Shown: positions 11,446 through 20,880 of the stretch, in pieces | How the letters are laid out: the number at the start of each line of letters is the position of its first letter | How positions within the stretch are numbered: position 1 is the first letter of the stretch | Source of the DNA: Haemonchus contortus | Lineage: Eukaryota > Nematoda > Chromadorea > Rhabditida > Trichostrongylidae | DNA: 64,000 nucleotides | Direction of reading: 5' to 3' | Assembly (NCBI GenBank): GCA_000469685.2 | Contig: LS997562.1 | Coordinates: forward strand, 13,899,467 to 13,963,466 | Position numbers and translations under genes: made by a program | The notes under the pieces: generated by a model | Databases searched by the model: none | Seen by the model: the letters and a program-made list of their open reading frames with translations, nothing else | What the model was told of the DNA's origin: nothing

Positions 11446-12104
11446 CACTATTGGGACCTGCAGGAATACGTATTTTCTTTCTTCTTTATCAAGGATATAG
11501 ATTTTCTCTGCTAGAACTAGGCTATTAGTAGAATGAATGAACCCAATGGAACACAGCCTTACGATTCTCGTCCTACTGTTTGCTACCAGTTTCACGCTAT
11601 AAAACCAACTGACAGCTCGTACAACTACGACTACTTTGCCGCTTCTGTCATCATGATCTCATAACCATTCAGACTTATAATTTATAATATAATTAAATTA
11701 ATTATTAATTAATTATTATAATTAATTGCATTTCAGAAGACTTACAATACTTCAAATACATCGATTTCTGCGCTTTCCCGGCTATTTTCCGACTATTCTG
11801 AACCATGACTTCCATTAGTTCAACGAAAACTAGATATCTCAGAATTATTGTGAGTCACGGCCCTCGGGATACAAACCTCCTTTTTTCTGCAAACCATATA
11901 TGTTTTATTGGCCGTGATTCGTTACGTTTTTATTGGACATTCGCGATAGACGGTTCCCAAATGAATCACATTCTAAACAATTTTCTTAAAGCAAGTAGCC
12001 ATTGTTAGACGCACTCATGATGTTTGCCACTTGGATTACTTCTTTGACTGACGGTAGCGGTAGCTGTGATGTGGTCTGAAAGTTCCACTTTTTTTTGGTG
12101 GCCC

Positions 12105-12485
12105 ACTACCGGCTGTATTGTCGTACTCGATCCAGCTCCCACTACTATGCCCACTTGCCAACTGAGACGGTTTTTGTGTACTCAGAGATGGCACATTCAG
12201 ATCTCCTTCGAGAACTAGAGCCAACGGCTTGAGGGAACGTTTTTTGAGCTTCTCAACTTTTTATTTTTCTATAAATTAGCAAGCACTGAATTCCGTTGGC
12301 GTGGTGATTATTAACAGTTTGAGAAATTCAATTCTTCCCAAACCATAGACTTCAAAATCTTTGTTTTCCAAAATCTGCATGTTCAAAAGCAAATAATATT
12401 TTTTTTTTCAAACAAAGCTAGACGACCATACATTTCAGGAAATGCTGCAGTTGACCATCCTTTGAGGAGCACATCGCTCATTCTT
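12105..12485. repeat. Direct repeat B, copy 2
   Basis: Second copy of the unit at 9240-9600, about 2.9 kb downstream in the same orientation, with scattered substitutions. Confidence 0.65.
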
Positions 12486-14299
12486 TTATTCTCTCCTTTT
12501 CAATTTACTCAACTGCGTATTAGGCTGTATTTGACTCCTTACTTTCTTGTAGAATATCTTCTTGAAAGAATTCGTCCTCAATTAAGTAACCAACACCCAT
12601 TCCACAGCACATACAACTTTAACTGGTAAGAAGAAGAAGATCACCTGGTTAAATCGAAGTAGCTTGAAAGCCGTCATAGTTTAAGGTTCGGCTAAGGTTG
12701 GCTGGGTCCAGACTCACATCGACGGACGAGGAGGAATCGTAGTAAAGTTTATATCGTTCGACACCTGACCGGTGGCCAATGTTCCTGGATTCAAATCAAA
12801 ATTGGAAATCAGAAATTAGCTCTCAAGCTTTGTCGCCAATATAATGTAGTATTTGCCTAACAGAACGAGTATTACTTATTCCTACACACTTGGCAATTTC
12901 GGTAATGTCAAAGTTGCTCCACACCTTAGGCAGTGCTTATATCCGCAGTTCTTTCTAGTTCCTGTATTGGAAACGAGTTCTGATTCTTTGATAGAATTAT
13001 CTATATGACGCTGTGCTTACTGTAGAACGGTAGCGTTGTGCCTCATTTGGTCTGGACTACCTGGTAGTTCCCCATCTCCGCCTTAGAGGTGTCTGGGGAA
13101 AGGATAACATACGACTTAAGAAAGGGACAGGAACATTGATAAATAATGATGTTTTGTAAATTTTTCAATCCTAAAAACTTCGAACGAGATGTTGCAACAG
13201 CCTCCCACTCAGAGGGTGAATTCATTAGTCTCACCTTGATTGCCCCTGATATCACTTATCCCGAATGTGTGCCTTACCCTACTATTCGTGAAATTTCGGG
13301 GTTTTTCAAAGAAAAAAACCTGCAAAATCATAGCCGGTCAAAATATAGTTCGGCAAGGGACTGGCTGAAAATCCTATCCGACTGCAATCTGCCTTTTTTT
13401 CGACCACCCATGATCCAGCAATTCGTACAGATGCTCTTTGTTAAACTGAATTATTTTGGATCTTGACATCACCACAGCCGCAGGCAACCACGGTGTTGGT
13501 GCATATTGATTCCTTCATTTTCTAAGGAACCTTGTATTCACATTTTTTTTATACTCCAGTATGTTAGATGGATCTCAAAAAATCGAACTGTTTACATTTG
13601 ACTTTTCAAAAAGGTGTTACGAGATCCATCCGTATTTGCGCCTGTTGAAGCAAATCTAGAGAACTTCGGGGAATTTTAGAATTTATCAGTGTCGGTAGGT
13701 TCATCGGGAAGCCAGCCACCCGATTAAAAAGGCCAATCTTTTTGGTACAGGAGCGATGGTCGGGTGGCCCAGATTGAAGAGTTGGAATTGCATTCTGGTT
13801 TCATAGCTTTGATCCTCTTTCGTGGTTGCCAGAACTGCCCGATAATCGGAATCTCATCAACGACATCTTCACTTGTATGGTTCATGTCCTTCAAACTTCC
13901 TTACCCGCGTTTCAACGAACCTCCCGCTGGTTGTTTCTTCGCCAGAACATTCGTTGACATCGGAAATTAGCTGAAGTGCTTTCCAGCCATTTTCAGGGTT
14001 GTGAAACATGACGTGAATAATGAAAAAAGCACTTCTTATTTCTCGATACGAATATTTATCAAGAAAATTCAGAAAAATTGAAGTTTTTGAACAAAAGGGG
14101 TACATAATTACGGTTGAACTCAGTACTGGTGGCGCAGCAGCCCAATATTTTTACCAGTGAGTGCCACGTCCATGAATCGGGTGACCCCATAGTTGAACTG
14201 TTACTTTTGCGTTGGTGGTATGTTCCTCTTTTTACAAGTAGATATCTTTTAGCGACCATTTTGAGCATCTCGCACTAGTGGCCAAAGTTGCCATCAGCA
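12486..14299. other. No gene seen
   Basis: The longest frame is 106 codons (13146-13466, plus) and has no recognisable domain or splice context. A short stem (GATGGATCTC at 13567 against GAGATCCATC near 13620) is present but unremarkable. Confidence 0.45.
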
Positions 14300-14304
14300 G
14301 CTTG
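14300..14304. other. Target-site duplication, left copy
   Basis: GCTTG immediately outside the left LTR equals 19465-19469 outside the right LTR. Five bases is within the usual BEL/Pao range. Confidence 0.88.
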
Positions 14305-14543
14305 TGTGTCGATCGTTCAGTGGCAGCAGTTTATTCAGCCGAAAGGCATGCTACAATCTTTCCAAGCGCTTATATACGTGGGTAAACATTACAGATGTTA
14401 CAGGTGCATTCACAGATGGTCAACTAAGAACAGCACATGTGACGGGATAAGAACGAGAGGAATGTTACCGAATGAGTATATGATGATACAATAAGCCAAC
14501 GATAAGAGATGGGAAAATAGAGAAGTCGTGGTTGACCACGACA
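14305..14543 (-). repeat. 3' LTR (left) of BEL/Pao element
   Basis: 239 bp with TG...CA ends. Identical to 19226-19464 except one base near 14350 (C here, G in the other LTR). Confidence 0.92.
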
Positions 14544-14594
14544 CTCCGCCCGCGGGAAAGGCATGAACTAACTACCGAAAAATAACACAATTAA

Positions 14595-14963
14595 TCATAC
14601 AACCAAACAATAGAGAGCGTAGAATATCAAACATATCTTCCAGTCGGCTTTGGGCGCACTGCATAAGGCTTGATCGAAGGTTCCATTGAAACCACAAACC
14701 ACCGCAACTCCACTGGCACTGCTAGCCATTCCATTCCGCAGGGGAAACGAATAAGGTGGCGTGCAGCAGGAATCGGTGACGTACAGAATAAAGGTCGACG
14801 AATGCGGCACTGCGGCAGAAAGGAATACGTCGATCGAGGCGAAAAAGTTGAATATTAGCAGATGCAGAATATCAGCTGAAGGAGGTGACGATAACGAGCG
14901 GGTGGGTAGAATAGTGGTCGACTGTGGTGGCGATCGAGCAGAAAGTACGCTAGTGAAGAATCA
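14595..14963 (-). other. Open frame upstream of the 3' LTR, unclear
   Basis: A minus-strand frame stays open from 14963 to a stop at 14595. Its end has CCTPPYSFPLRNGM, then CGFNGTFDQALC, then a hydrophobic tail. Two Cys-containing segments, an N-glycosylation sequon and the hydrophobic end suggest a surface-protein remnant of the element. There is no ATG at its start, so it would need splicing, or it may be chance. Confidence 0.3.
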
Positions 14964-14992
14964 CCAGTGCACTCTCCGCCGGCGGGCAAGGC

Positions 14993-15433
14993 TCAGAACT
15001 TCCTTCTTTTTGCCGAGGTGCTTGCATGGGATAACTTGTTGGGGCATAGCAAGCCATTATGGTCTCGTCCACAGAAAGTGCAGAGAATACCGCATTCCTC
15101 GTTATGCCTCGGTTGTAGGCATCGGTTACAGAGTCCGAGATTGTTGGCTCGCACAGCGCGCGACACAGCATCTGGATAACGGCAGCATCTTCCAGTTGGA
15201 TGGCAATCTTTGTTGTCGTTAATTGGACAGAATACACAGTTTGATTTTGGCTGCGTTCTTTCCAGGAGCAGTTCCATCTTCTGATTGAGAATTTCCGATC
15301 GTCGAGTCAGTACGTCCGCAAGCGAGTCGATCTTAGCAGACACTGTCATAGCGAATGAAGTGAGTTGTTCCTTCAGGTCTTTGATGGCGTCGGCGAGAGG
15401 TTCGATATGCAAAGCGACGTCCACTTCATCCAT
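14993..15433 (-). CDS. Accessory zinc-knuckle ORF of BEL/Pao element
   Basis: 146 residues from the ATG at 15431-15433; the frame is open further upstream to about 15595. Residues about 10-70 are heptad-like and probably coiled coil (LADAIKDLKEQL, then KIDSLADVLTRRSEILNQKM). Residues about 75-140 carry three zinc-binding clusters: CVFC...C, CNRCLQPRHNEEC, and CTFCGRDHNGLLC. The end is basic (SAKRRKF). The same cluster order (CxxC...C, CxxCxxxHxxxxC, CxxCxxxHxxxxC) occurs in the Gag part of this element, so this looks like a second, gag-related RNA-binding protein encoded 3' of the envelope region. Its function is unknown; binding of element RNA is an inference. Confidence 0.6.
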   Translation of the reverse strand: MDEVDVALHIEPLADAIKDLKEQLTSFAMTVSAKIDSLADVLTRRSEILNQKMELLLERTQPKSNCVFCPINDNKDCHPTGRCCRYPDAVSRAVRANNLGLCNRCLQPRHNEECGILCTFCGRDHNGLLCPNKLSHASTSAKRRKF

Positions 15434-15646
15434 GATCGAGGAGAATGATTCTTTGGAGTGACGACCATGAAGCTGCAGCCTCACTACAGATGTCACACAA
15501 AAAAGTGTCTGAGCCCCACTTTTTTGCTGATCGATTGAAACTGTACATTGGACTACGACTACTATGACTACATCTATAGAAAGACCAGTGAGCAACGAAT
15601 CGCAGATAATGACTAAAATGAGCTGAGATTAACCTTTCACTAACTC

Positions 15647-18600
15647 TTAGGCTATGAGTTTTACTTTTTGCATGAGAACAAAATTGGGAGTACATAGAGG
15701 ATAACAATTGATCCGATAAAACATGTTGCGATGCCAAGAAGCGCGGCTGTGCCAAATTCCCAGTGCCTGATTCAGTCGCCACAACAGCGGAACGCTGATA
15801 TCGAGGATCCAACTTGACACCGCGGTCCACGACCTTCCATGTGGGGCCATGATTTCAGTTTCATTCAGAAGAGGCACATATGCTAAGGTACCGTAGAGTT
15901 CTAACCCGGTACGGTTCTCGTTGAGCAAGATTTCTCTACTGAATTCCATAGAGCATCTACCGCTGGAGTTGCAAATGATCTCAGCGTAATAACTCATATG
16001 CTCACGTTGGCAGGGTGCTGCTTGCCCGTAAGGCATGACTAATGCAAAGGTCACCGCGACGATGATGCTGAGGCGGTGCGGGCTGAATGTTTCGAAGTCG
16101 ATTTTTTTGCTAGTACAGCTGCTGCGGCGCAGCGCGCACGTCTTTGTGTTTCTGTCGCAAGGACTTGATCTTTTGATGTTCGTGTGGCAAACAGCGGTAC
16201 TTGCCATTTGACCACTTACTCTAAGGTCTTTTCGTCGCAACTGGATGCTTTTCACCGCGAGAAGCGGAATGGATACGAATGTGTATACAATAGACGCAAC
16301 GGATATGAGTACTGCTATCGGCCAGCGATGGTAATCGCCAAGTCGGTGCTTCGAAAACATGTTCTTGAAAGTTCTACAGATATGTGGAAGGCAACAAGTA
16401 ATGCAAAACTCCTTCAATAACATTTGTTCTGTGTATCTCATAGAAACAGATATGTTGTTTGTAGTTGTGGAAGGCAGTTGGAGAGACAAGTCAGACGGCA
16501 TTGCATGGAAACGTTTGCAGGTGGTTTGTATGCAACCCTCAAAGGTGCCGTTAGGCGACAATATCCTGATCGTTTGGTCTCTGCGGAAAAGTGTTAAATA
16601 GGCGTTTGCAAAGGAGATAAGAAGCACAACCATGAGGAGTGACATGTTCGGTGAAGCTCTGGCTAACGTTGATGAGGTTAGGCTTCGTTCATTGCCGATA
16701 TTCAAAGATATTATCGGATCTTGGAGTATTCTCTTCGCCCTAATCTTGGAACGTTTACTCAGCGGTTCTCTTTCCGTCTCTTCGATCGCCGTCATGTTGT
16801 AGGAGAGAGAAGGGGTTGTGAGGGCGCCATCACTTATATCAGTGAATCCGCGCCCATACAGTGTAGGACCGAAAATTGTGTTAGCTATTCGCAACCCTGA
16901 AGGAGTCGTGAGGTGTTCGCCGCTGTCGAGTACAAAAGTGTGATAGTGGTCTAGACCTACCAAAATGTCAGGTATATGGTGCTCTCCTCTTATGTTTGGA
17001 TTACAGACAAGGAGGTTTCGTTTTTCAAGAAATTGCTGATCGACAGAGCATATTTCGACCGCAGGGAAACCGTTTGTCAATATGGGCTTTGTTTGTATTA
17101 GTATTTCCAAATCTTTTCCATAGGCCGTGCCGATCTTCACATGCACGTTATTACTTTGAAAGGTCTCAGTTTTTCCTCCTATACCAGACATGATGCACGC
17201 CTCCGCTTTCAGTGTTGGTAGCTTTAAACGCAGTGCGAGATCTTCCTGAATCACCGTCTTCTGAGCGCCGCTGTCAAAGAAGAATATGACTTTTTCGAAT
17301 TTCTGAGTGTCGTGGTTCCAGATGGACCCTTCAGCTGTCATCAGAGCTATCTGCTCATTTTTTGGCGTCAAAGTGTTGCATTCTATGTTGGTGTGATGCT
17401 CAGTTGTTTTTTCCTCATACACGAGTTGGCAACGACTCCCAACGCCTTCTGGATATGTCTTTCCGTCGCACTGGATGTGTATGTTGGCACTGTGCATTTT
17501 GCGCGGTTGTGAACCCGTGTTGTAACTCAGCTTTCCTGGCGTATCGCTCGTTCGCTTGTTCGTCTCACTGGCGAAAATTCGTTGCCCGCGCTGTTTTTCC
17601 TCGCTGACTGAAAGTGTGTTTTGCTTTGAATGACCGCGCTCGGTTGCGCTTTCGGTCGTGAAACACAGCTTGATATGATGCATTCTTCCACAGAGACGGC
17701 AATTATTTCTGGAGCACTGTGCACTTGTGTGTCTTGGCGAGTAGCATTTCCAGCAGAGGCGCTTTTGAGCCACGATGTCTCGTTTCTTGCTTACGGGCAG
17801 CTTAGATTGGCATTGCCATGTGAGATGGCTACTCGTTTCGCAAATTACGCAGAGTTGTGTTGTGCGAGTCGCACTCTCTCGGTTGGCTGGATCATAGGGT
17901 CGGAGTCTTGACTGCACGTACGCCTTGGCGGATATCTCGCCGCTGATGAAGTCCAAAATGGAATCCACTGTGAGATCATCGTGTTCTCGCATTTTAAGTA
18001 GTACCGGCTCTACAATATCTTTAGGGAATTTGCTTAGTATCGCCTCTGTCCATAAGGCGTCTTTGCAAACTCGTATATTCTGTCCCGCAGAGAACATCTG
18101 ATTTAAAAGCATGCATATGTCGTCAAATACCTTCTCACAGCTTTCCGCTGTTCTGGAGGCTCGTGGTAACTCATTCAGTTGTTGTACTATACGGGCCCTA
18201 TTGGCGGGCTTATTGCCATATTTCTTGTGTAGCGTTTTGATCATCCACTCGTAGTTCTGAGGGAGCAACTGTATACCGCGAATTGACTTGTCCGATTTGC
18301 CTTGAAGGCTTTCTTTGAGCAAGAGCATTTTTTCGGTTGTACTGAGTTTCGGGTTGTTGTGTACGAGTTGTTCATAGACAGCCCAGAACTCGGGGAACTC
18401 TTCTTCCTTCCCAGTAAAGGCGGGCACACTTACTCTCGGTGGTGCGATTGAGGGAGCAGTGAAAGGAGGCTGTCTGGATGCTTCGTTTTCGATATCCCAA
18501 CCTGGAAACCCTTCGTGGATGTCATTCGTGGGCCGCGCCGCATGTGGTCCTGTTTTGCCATAGATGCCTAGCTTACGTTCTAGCCTTTTTCCGTTGCTGA

Positions 18601-18805
18601 TTGCCTCAGTTAGGCGTGTTCCCAACATGAAGTGAAGATCGGTGGCCTCTTTAATCACGTCATTGAAGTGAGACTCTTCCTCGATCTTCTCTATGTCTTG
18701 AAGAAGGATCTTTTTTTCTTCCTTGCTCTTGGTGCTGTCATAGCTTTCTTTCATTTGCTCGATTAGCGTTTGCAAGCTCGTTTTTGCAGCGTCAATCTGA
18801 GACAT
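15647..18805 (-). CDS. BEL/Pao Gag-protease fused to envelope-like segment
   Basis: 1,052 residues from the first in-frame ATG (18803-18805). Order: coiled-coil N-terminus (about 1-85); DUF1759 Gag core (about 128-310, PAFTGKEEEFPEFW ... YGNKPANRARIVQQLNELP); three zinc clusters (about 318-385, CVICETSSHLTWQC, CWKCYSPRHTSAQC, CRLCGRMHHIKLC); retropepsin-like DUF1758 (about 505-680, FFDSGAQKTVIQED with the DSG active site). Reverse transcriptase should follow near residue 680 but is missing. The frame runs instead into an envelope-like part with a hydrophobic segment near 720, two further membrane-like segments and a Cys-containing tail. This part is broken: most of an ectodomain is absent, and a clear C-terminal membrane anchor (about 15655-15745) lies in a different frame. 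Confidence 0.85.
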   Translation of the reverse strand: MSQIDAAKTSLQTLIEQMKESYDSTKSKEEKKILLQDIEKIEEESHFNDVIKEATDLHFMLGTRLTEAISNGKRLERKLGIYGKTGPHAARPTNDIHEGFPGWDIENEASRQPPFTAPSIAPPRVSVPAFTGKEEEFPEFWAVYEQLVHNNPKLSTTEKMLLLKESLQGKSDKSIRGIQLLPQNYEWMIKTLHKKYGNKPANRARIVQQLNELPRASRTAESCEKVFDDICMLLNQMFSAGQNIRVCKDALWTEAILSKFPKDIVEPVLLKMREHDDLTVDSILDFISGEISAKAYVQSRLRPYDPANRESATRTTQLCVICETSSHLTWQCQSKLPVSKKRDIVAQKRLCWKCYSPRHTSAQCSRNNCRLCGRMHHIKLCFTTESATERGHSKQNTLSVSEEKQRGQRIFASETNKRTSDTPGKLSYNTGSQPRKMHSANIHIQCDGKTYPEGVGSRCQLVYEEKTTEHHTNIECNTLTPKNEQIALMTAEGSIWNHDTQKFEKVIFFFDSGAQKTVIQEDLALRLKLPTLKAEACIMSGIGGKTETFQSNNVHVKIGTAYGKDLEILIQTKPILTNGFPAVEICSVDQQFLEKRNLLVCNPNIRGEHHIPDILVGLDHYHTFVLDSGEHLTTPSGLRIANTIFGPTLYGRGFTDISDGALTTPSLSYNMTAIEETEREPLSKRSKIRAKRILQDPIISLNIGNERSLTSSTLARASPNMSLLMVVLLISFANAYLTLFRRDQTIRILSPNGTFEGCIQTTCKRFHAMPSDLSLQLPSTTTNNISVSMRYTEQMLLKEFCITCCLPHICRTFKNMFSKHRLGDYHRWPIAVLISVASIVYTFVSIPLLAVKSIQLRRKDLRVSGQMASTAVCHTNIKRSSPCDRNTKTCALRRSSCTSKKIDFETFSPHRLSIIVAVTFALVMPYGQAAPCQREHMSYYAEIICNSSGRCSMEFSREILLNENRTGLELYGTLAYVPLLNETEIMAPHGRSWTAVSSWILDISVPLLWRLNQALGIWHSRASWHRNMFYRINCYPLCTPNFVLMQKVKLIA

Positions 18806-19067
18806 ACTCCCTTTTATCAAGTCTATTGCTTGCAATGTTTCCTCATACCGTATCTCGTCCGAGTTGCCTGAGTAAGTCTGCGCAGCTGTGTATATCTGGA
18901 ATTCGCAATGAGCGACTTCAGCGTCAGAACGTTGTGCAGTCTCGGTTTACCGTAGATGATGGACTGCATTGTACTAGTGCCTTACGCCTGTACTTCTGTG
19001 GACGTAGACTGTGCACCACTGTTAGTGCCGAATCTCTGCTGTATCCTACCACTGCGAGTAGGTTATG

Positions 19068-19163
19068 TTCACCTCTAAGGGTGCTGAACCTCTGTGGGTT
19101 CCTTGTCTTCACCTCTGGGGGTAGTGAACCTCTGCGGGTTGCTTGTCTTCACCTCTGCGGGTG
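19068..19163 (-). repeat. 40-bp tandem repeats in retrotransposon leader
   Basis: Two full 40-bp units (19068-19107 and 19108-19147) and a partial third (to about 19163), each starting TTCACCTCT on the plus strand. They lie between the primer-binding site and gag. GGTTCACTACC-like and TTCACCTCT parts within a unit are partly self-complementary. They could be an RNA structure or packaging signal, but that is inference. Confidence 0.7.
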
Positions 19164-19208
19164 TCGATCCGATCTTGTCCGTTCTTGATTCTAAACGTAC
19201 CTTGTTTT

Positions 19209-19221
19209 GGCCGATGCACCA
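19209..19221 (-). other. Primer-binding site, tRNA-Gly
   Basis: On the plus strand GGCCGATGCACCA equals the 3' end of a eukaryotic tRNA-Gly(GCC) acceptor stem plus CCA. It lies 4 bases inside the 5' LTR, as expected for minus-strand DNA priming. The 13-base match extends no further. Confidence 0.8.
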
Positions 19222-19225
19222 AAAT

Positions 19226-19464
19226 TGTGTCGATCGTTCAGTGGCAGCAGTTTATTCAGCCGAAAGGCATGGTACAATCTTTCCAAGCGCTTATATACGT
19301 GGGTAAACATTACAGATGTTACAGGTGCATTCACAGATGGTCAACTAAGAACAGCACATGTGACGGGATAAGAACGAGAGGAATGTTACCGAATGAGTAT
19401 ATGATGATACAATAAGCCAACGATAAGAGATGGGAAAATAGAGAAGTCGTGGTTGACCACGACA
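19226..19464 (-). repeat. 5' LTR (right) of BEL/Pao element
   Basis: 239 bp with TG...CA ends, one difference from the left LTR. In element orientation it is the promoter-bearing 5' LTR. Confidence 0.92.
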
Positions 19465-19469
19465 GCTTG

Positions 19470-20508
19470 CCCAATACGATTCGCATTGAGATGCAATGAT
19501 CTATGTCCCATTTAGGCTAGTCACCTCGGAAATGTTCCTGATTTTTGGCCGATTGTGAGGAAATGAATGAGGGTGGTAAGCACATACATAGGAATTGGGT
19601 GTCAAATCCAGAAGTCTTGGGAGAAACACCTTCGCCAGTTAACTCCCTCGCTGTTTGAGAGTGATGATGGTCGCCCCCATGAGAATTGAAAAAAACTTTT
19701 CAGCAGCATAGCTTCTTCCTCTTCCAATGTCAAACTGACAACTCCTCGACACGAGGAAGTCCTATTTTTATCCGAAGCAACATTTTTGAATAGAAAGAGG
19801 GGTCAGTTGTAGTGCGAGAGTTCCCAGACATAACTGAACGCGCCGGACCTATCGAAACAGCGGTGGTTATGACGCAGGTGGGAATGATGAAACCACGTGC
19901 AAGCAGTAAATTGCGTCATAGGAAATCCTAGTAATCACCTGTTTGAACTTTTGTTTCCGCTTAGCCCAGCCAGCCCCTTTTTTCGGCCAGTTTTTTCAGG
20001 CTGCATGATGGGTGGCTTTCCAGTGTGACTTGCATAGTGTCGATGGCAACCTGACGGACAATGAAGGGGATGAGATGGCTCATTTCAAGGGCGTTCCCTA
20101 GATCCGGGGGTAACATCATTCAGCAAAGCGCTTAGATTTCAGCCCAATGCATACAGATGATCAACTGCAGACATAAGGCTGGCGTTGAACGTGGCGATCG
20201 CACCACTACAGAGCGGAAATTTGTTTCTACTTAAACCTGTGAAGTTTGCTGCAAATAATTCGCCCGGAAGTTGCTACCGTAAGTCGCGCTGGTGTTGGGT
20301 GTGACTTGGCATATTCTCGAAAGGACATAGGACATTCTTGGCTCTCTCGCTTTGGCAATTAATGAGAAGCTTCGGCGAGCCAGATGTTAACCAGGGCGCT
20401 GCTAGGATGTTGAACCTTCAGCTTTTTATGACCTTCGATCTTTGGGGAAAGGAGTTTTCAAAACCACCCCTTTCCTCCTGTGGTCGGTTCTAAGAACTCA
20501 GGATTAAA
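19470..20508. other. No gene seen
   Basis: Only short frames; no recognised feature. Confidence 0.45.
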
Positions 20509-20880
20509 CACATTTCACGATAAAAATGGTTTTGGAGATTTCCATCATAGGATTAATTTGTGGATCACTCGTACACCATAGCTGGCACTATTAGATCGGA
20601 TAACGGCCAGGTTAGGGTGTTATAAAGGCTCGAAGATTGACTCGTGTGTATCCTCGGACGAGTTGCACTGGCGTTGTTGAGGCCGCATCAAACACAGAGA
20701 AACCCATGTGGGAAGTTCAAAACTTGTCATGACCCATAGCGACAGTAAAGGGCAGCTCTGTACAGTTCTGGATTGATGTAGCGAGCTCTTTGTGCAATTG
20801 CAAGATTTGAAATCTCGTCCAAATACCCCTTCCATGTTATTTCCGTCATGGTAATCTCCTCCAATCTCTATTTTCCCTAC
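20509..20880. repeat. Dispersed repeat, GGCACAGTTCAC-end TIR family
   Basis: Begins TTTCACGATAAAAATGG and parallels the 1018 copy: GGAAGTTCAAA, AGCTCTTTG and ATCTCGTCCAAATACCCCTT occur in the same order. Diverged and without a visible opposite end. Confidence 0.5.

Larger units (their letters stand above)
14305..19464 (-). mobile_element. BEL/Pao LTR retrotransposon, pol-deleted, young insertion
   Basis: A 5,160-bp insertion bounded by two 239-bp LTRs (TGTGTC...CGACA) that differ at one base as read by eye. The 5-bp target duplication GCTTG occurs at 14300-14304 and 19465-19469. Element order on the minus strand is 5' LTR, tRNA-Gly primer site, leader with 40-bp repeats, gag-protease fused to an envelope-like segment, an extra zinc-knuckle ORF, and 3' LTR. 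No reverse transcriptase, RNase H or integrase motif is present between protease and envelope parts. DUF1759 and DUF1758-type domains are the hallmark of BEL/Pao. The near-identical LTRs imply recent movement, which must have used enzymes supplied by another copy. Confidence 0.92.

Noticed and set aside
11690..11740. AT-rich palindromic stretch as a possible origin or terminator
   Set aside because: Simple ATTAATTA low-complexity sequence with no supporting context.
14761..15222. 153-codon plus-strand frame
   Set aside because: Antisense shadow of the zinc-knuckle ORF of the BEL/Pao element.
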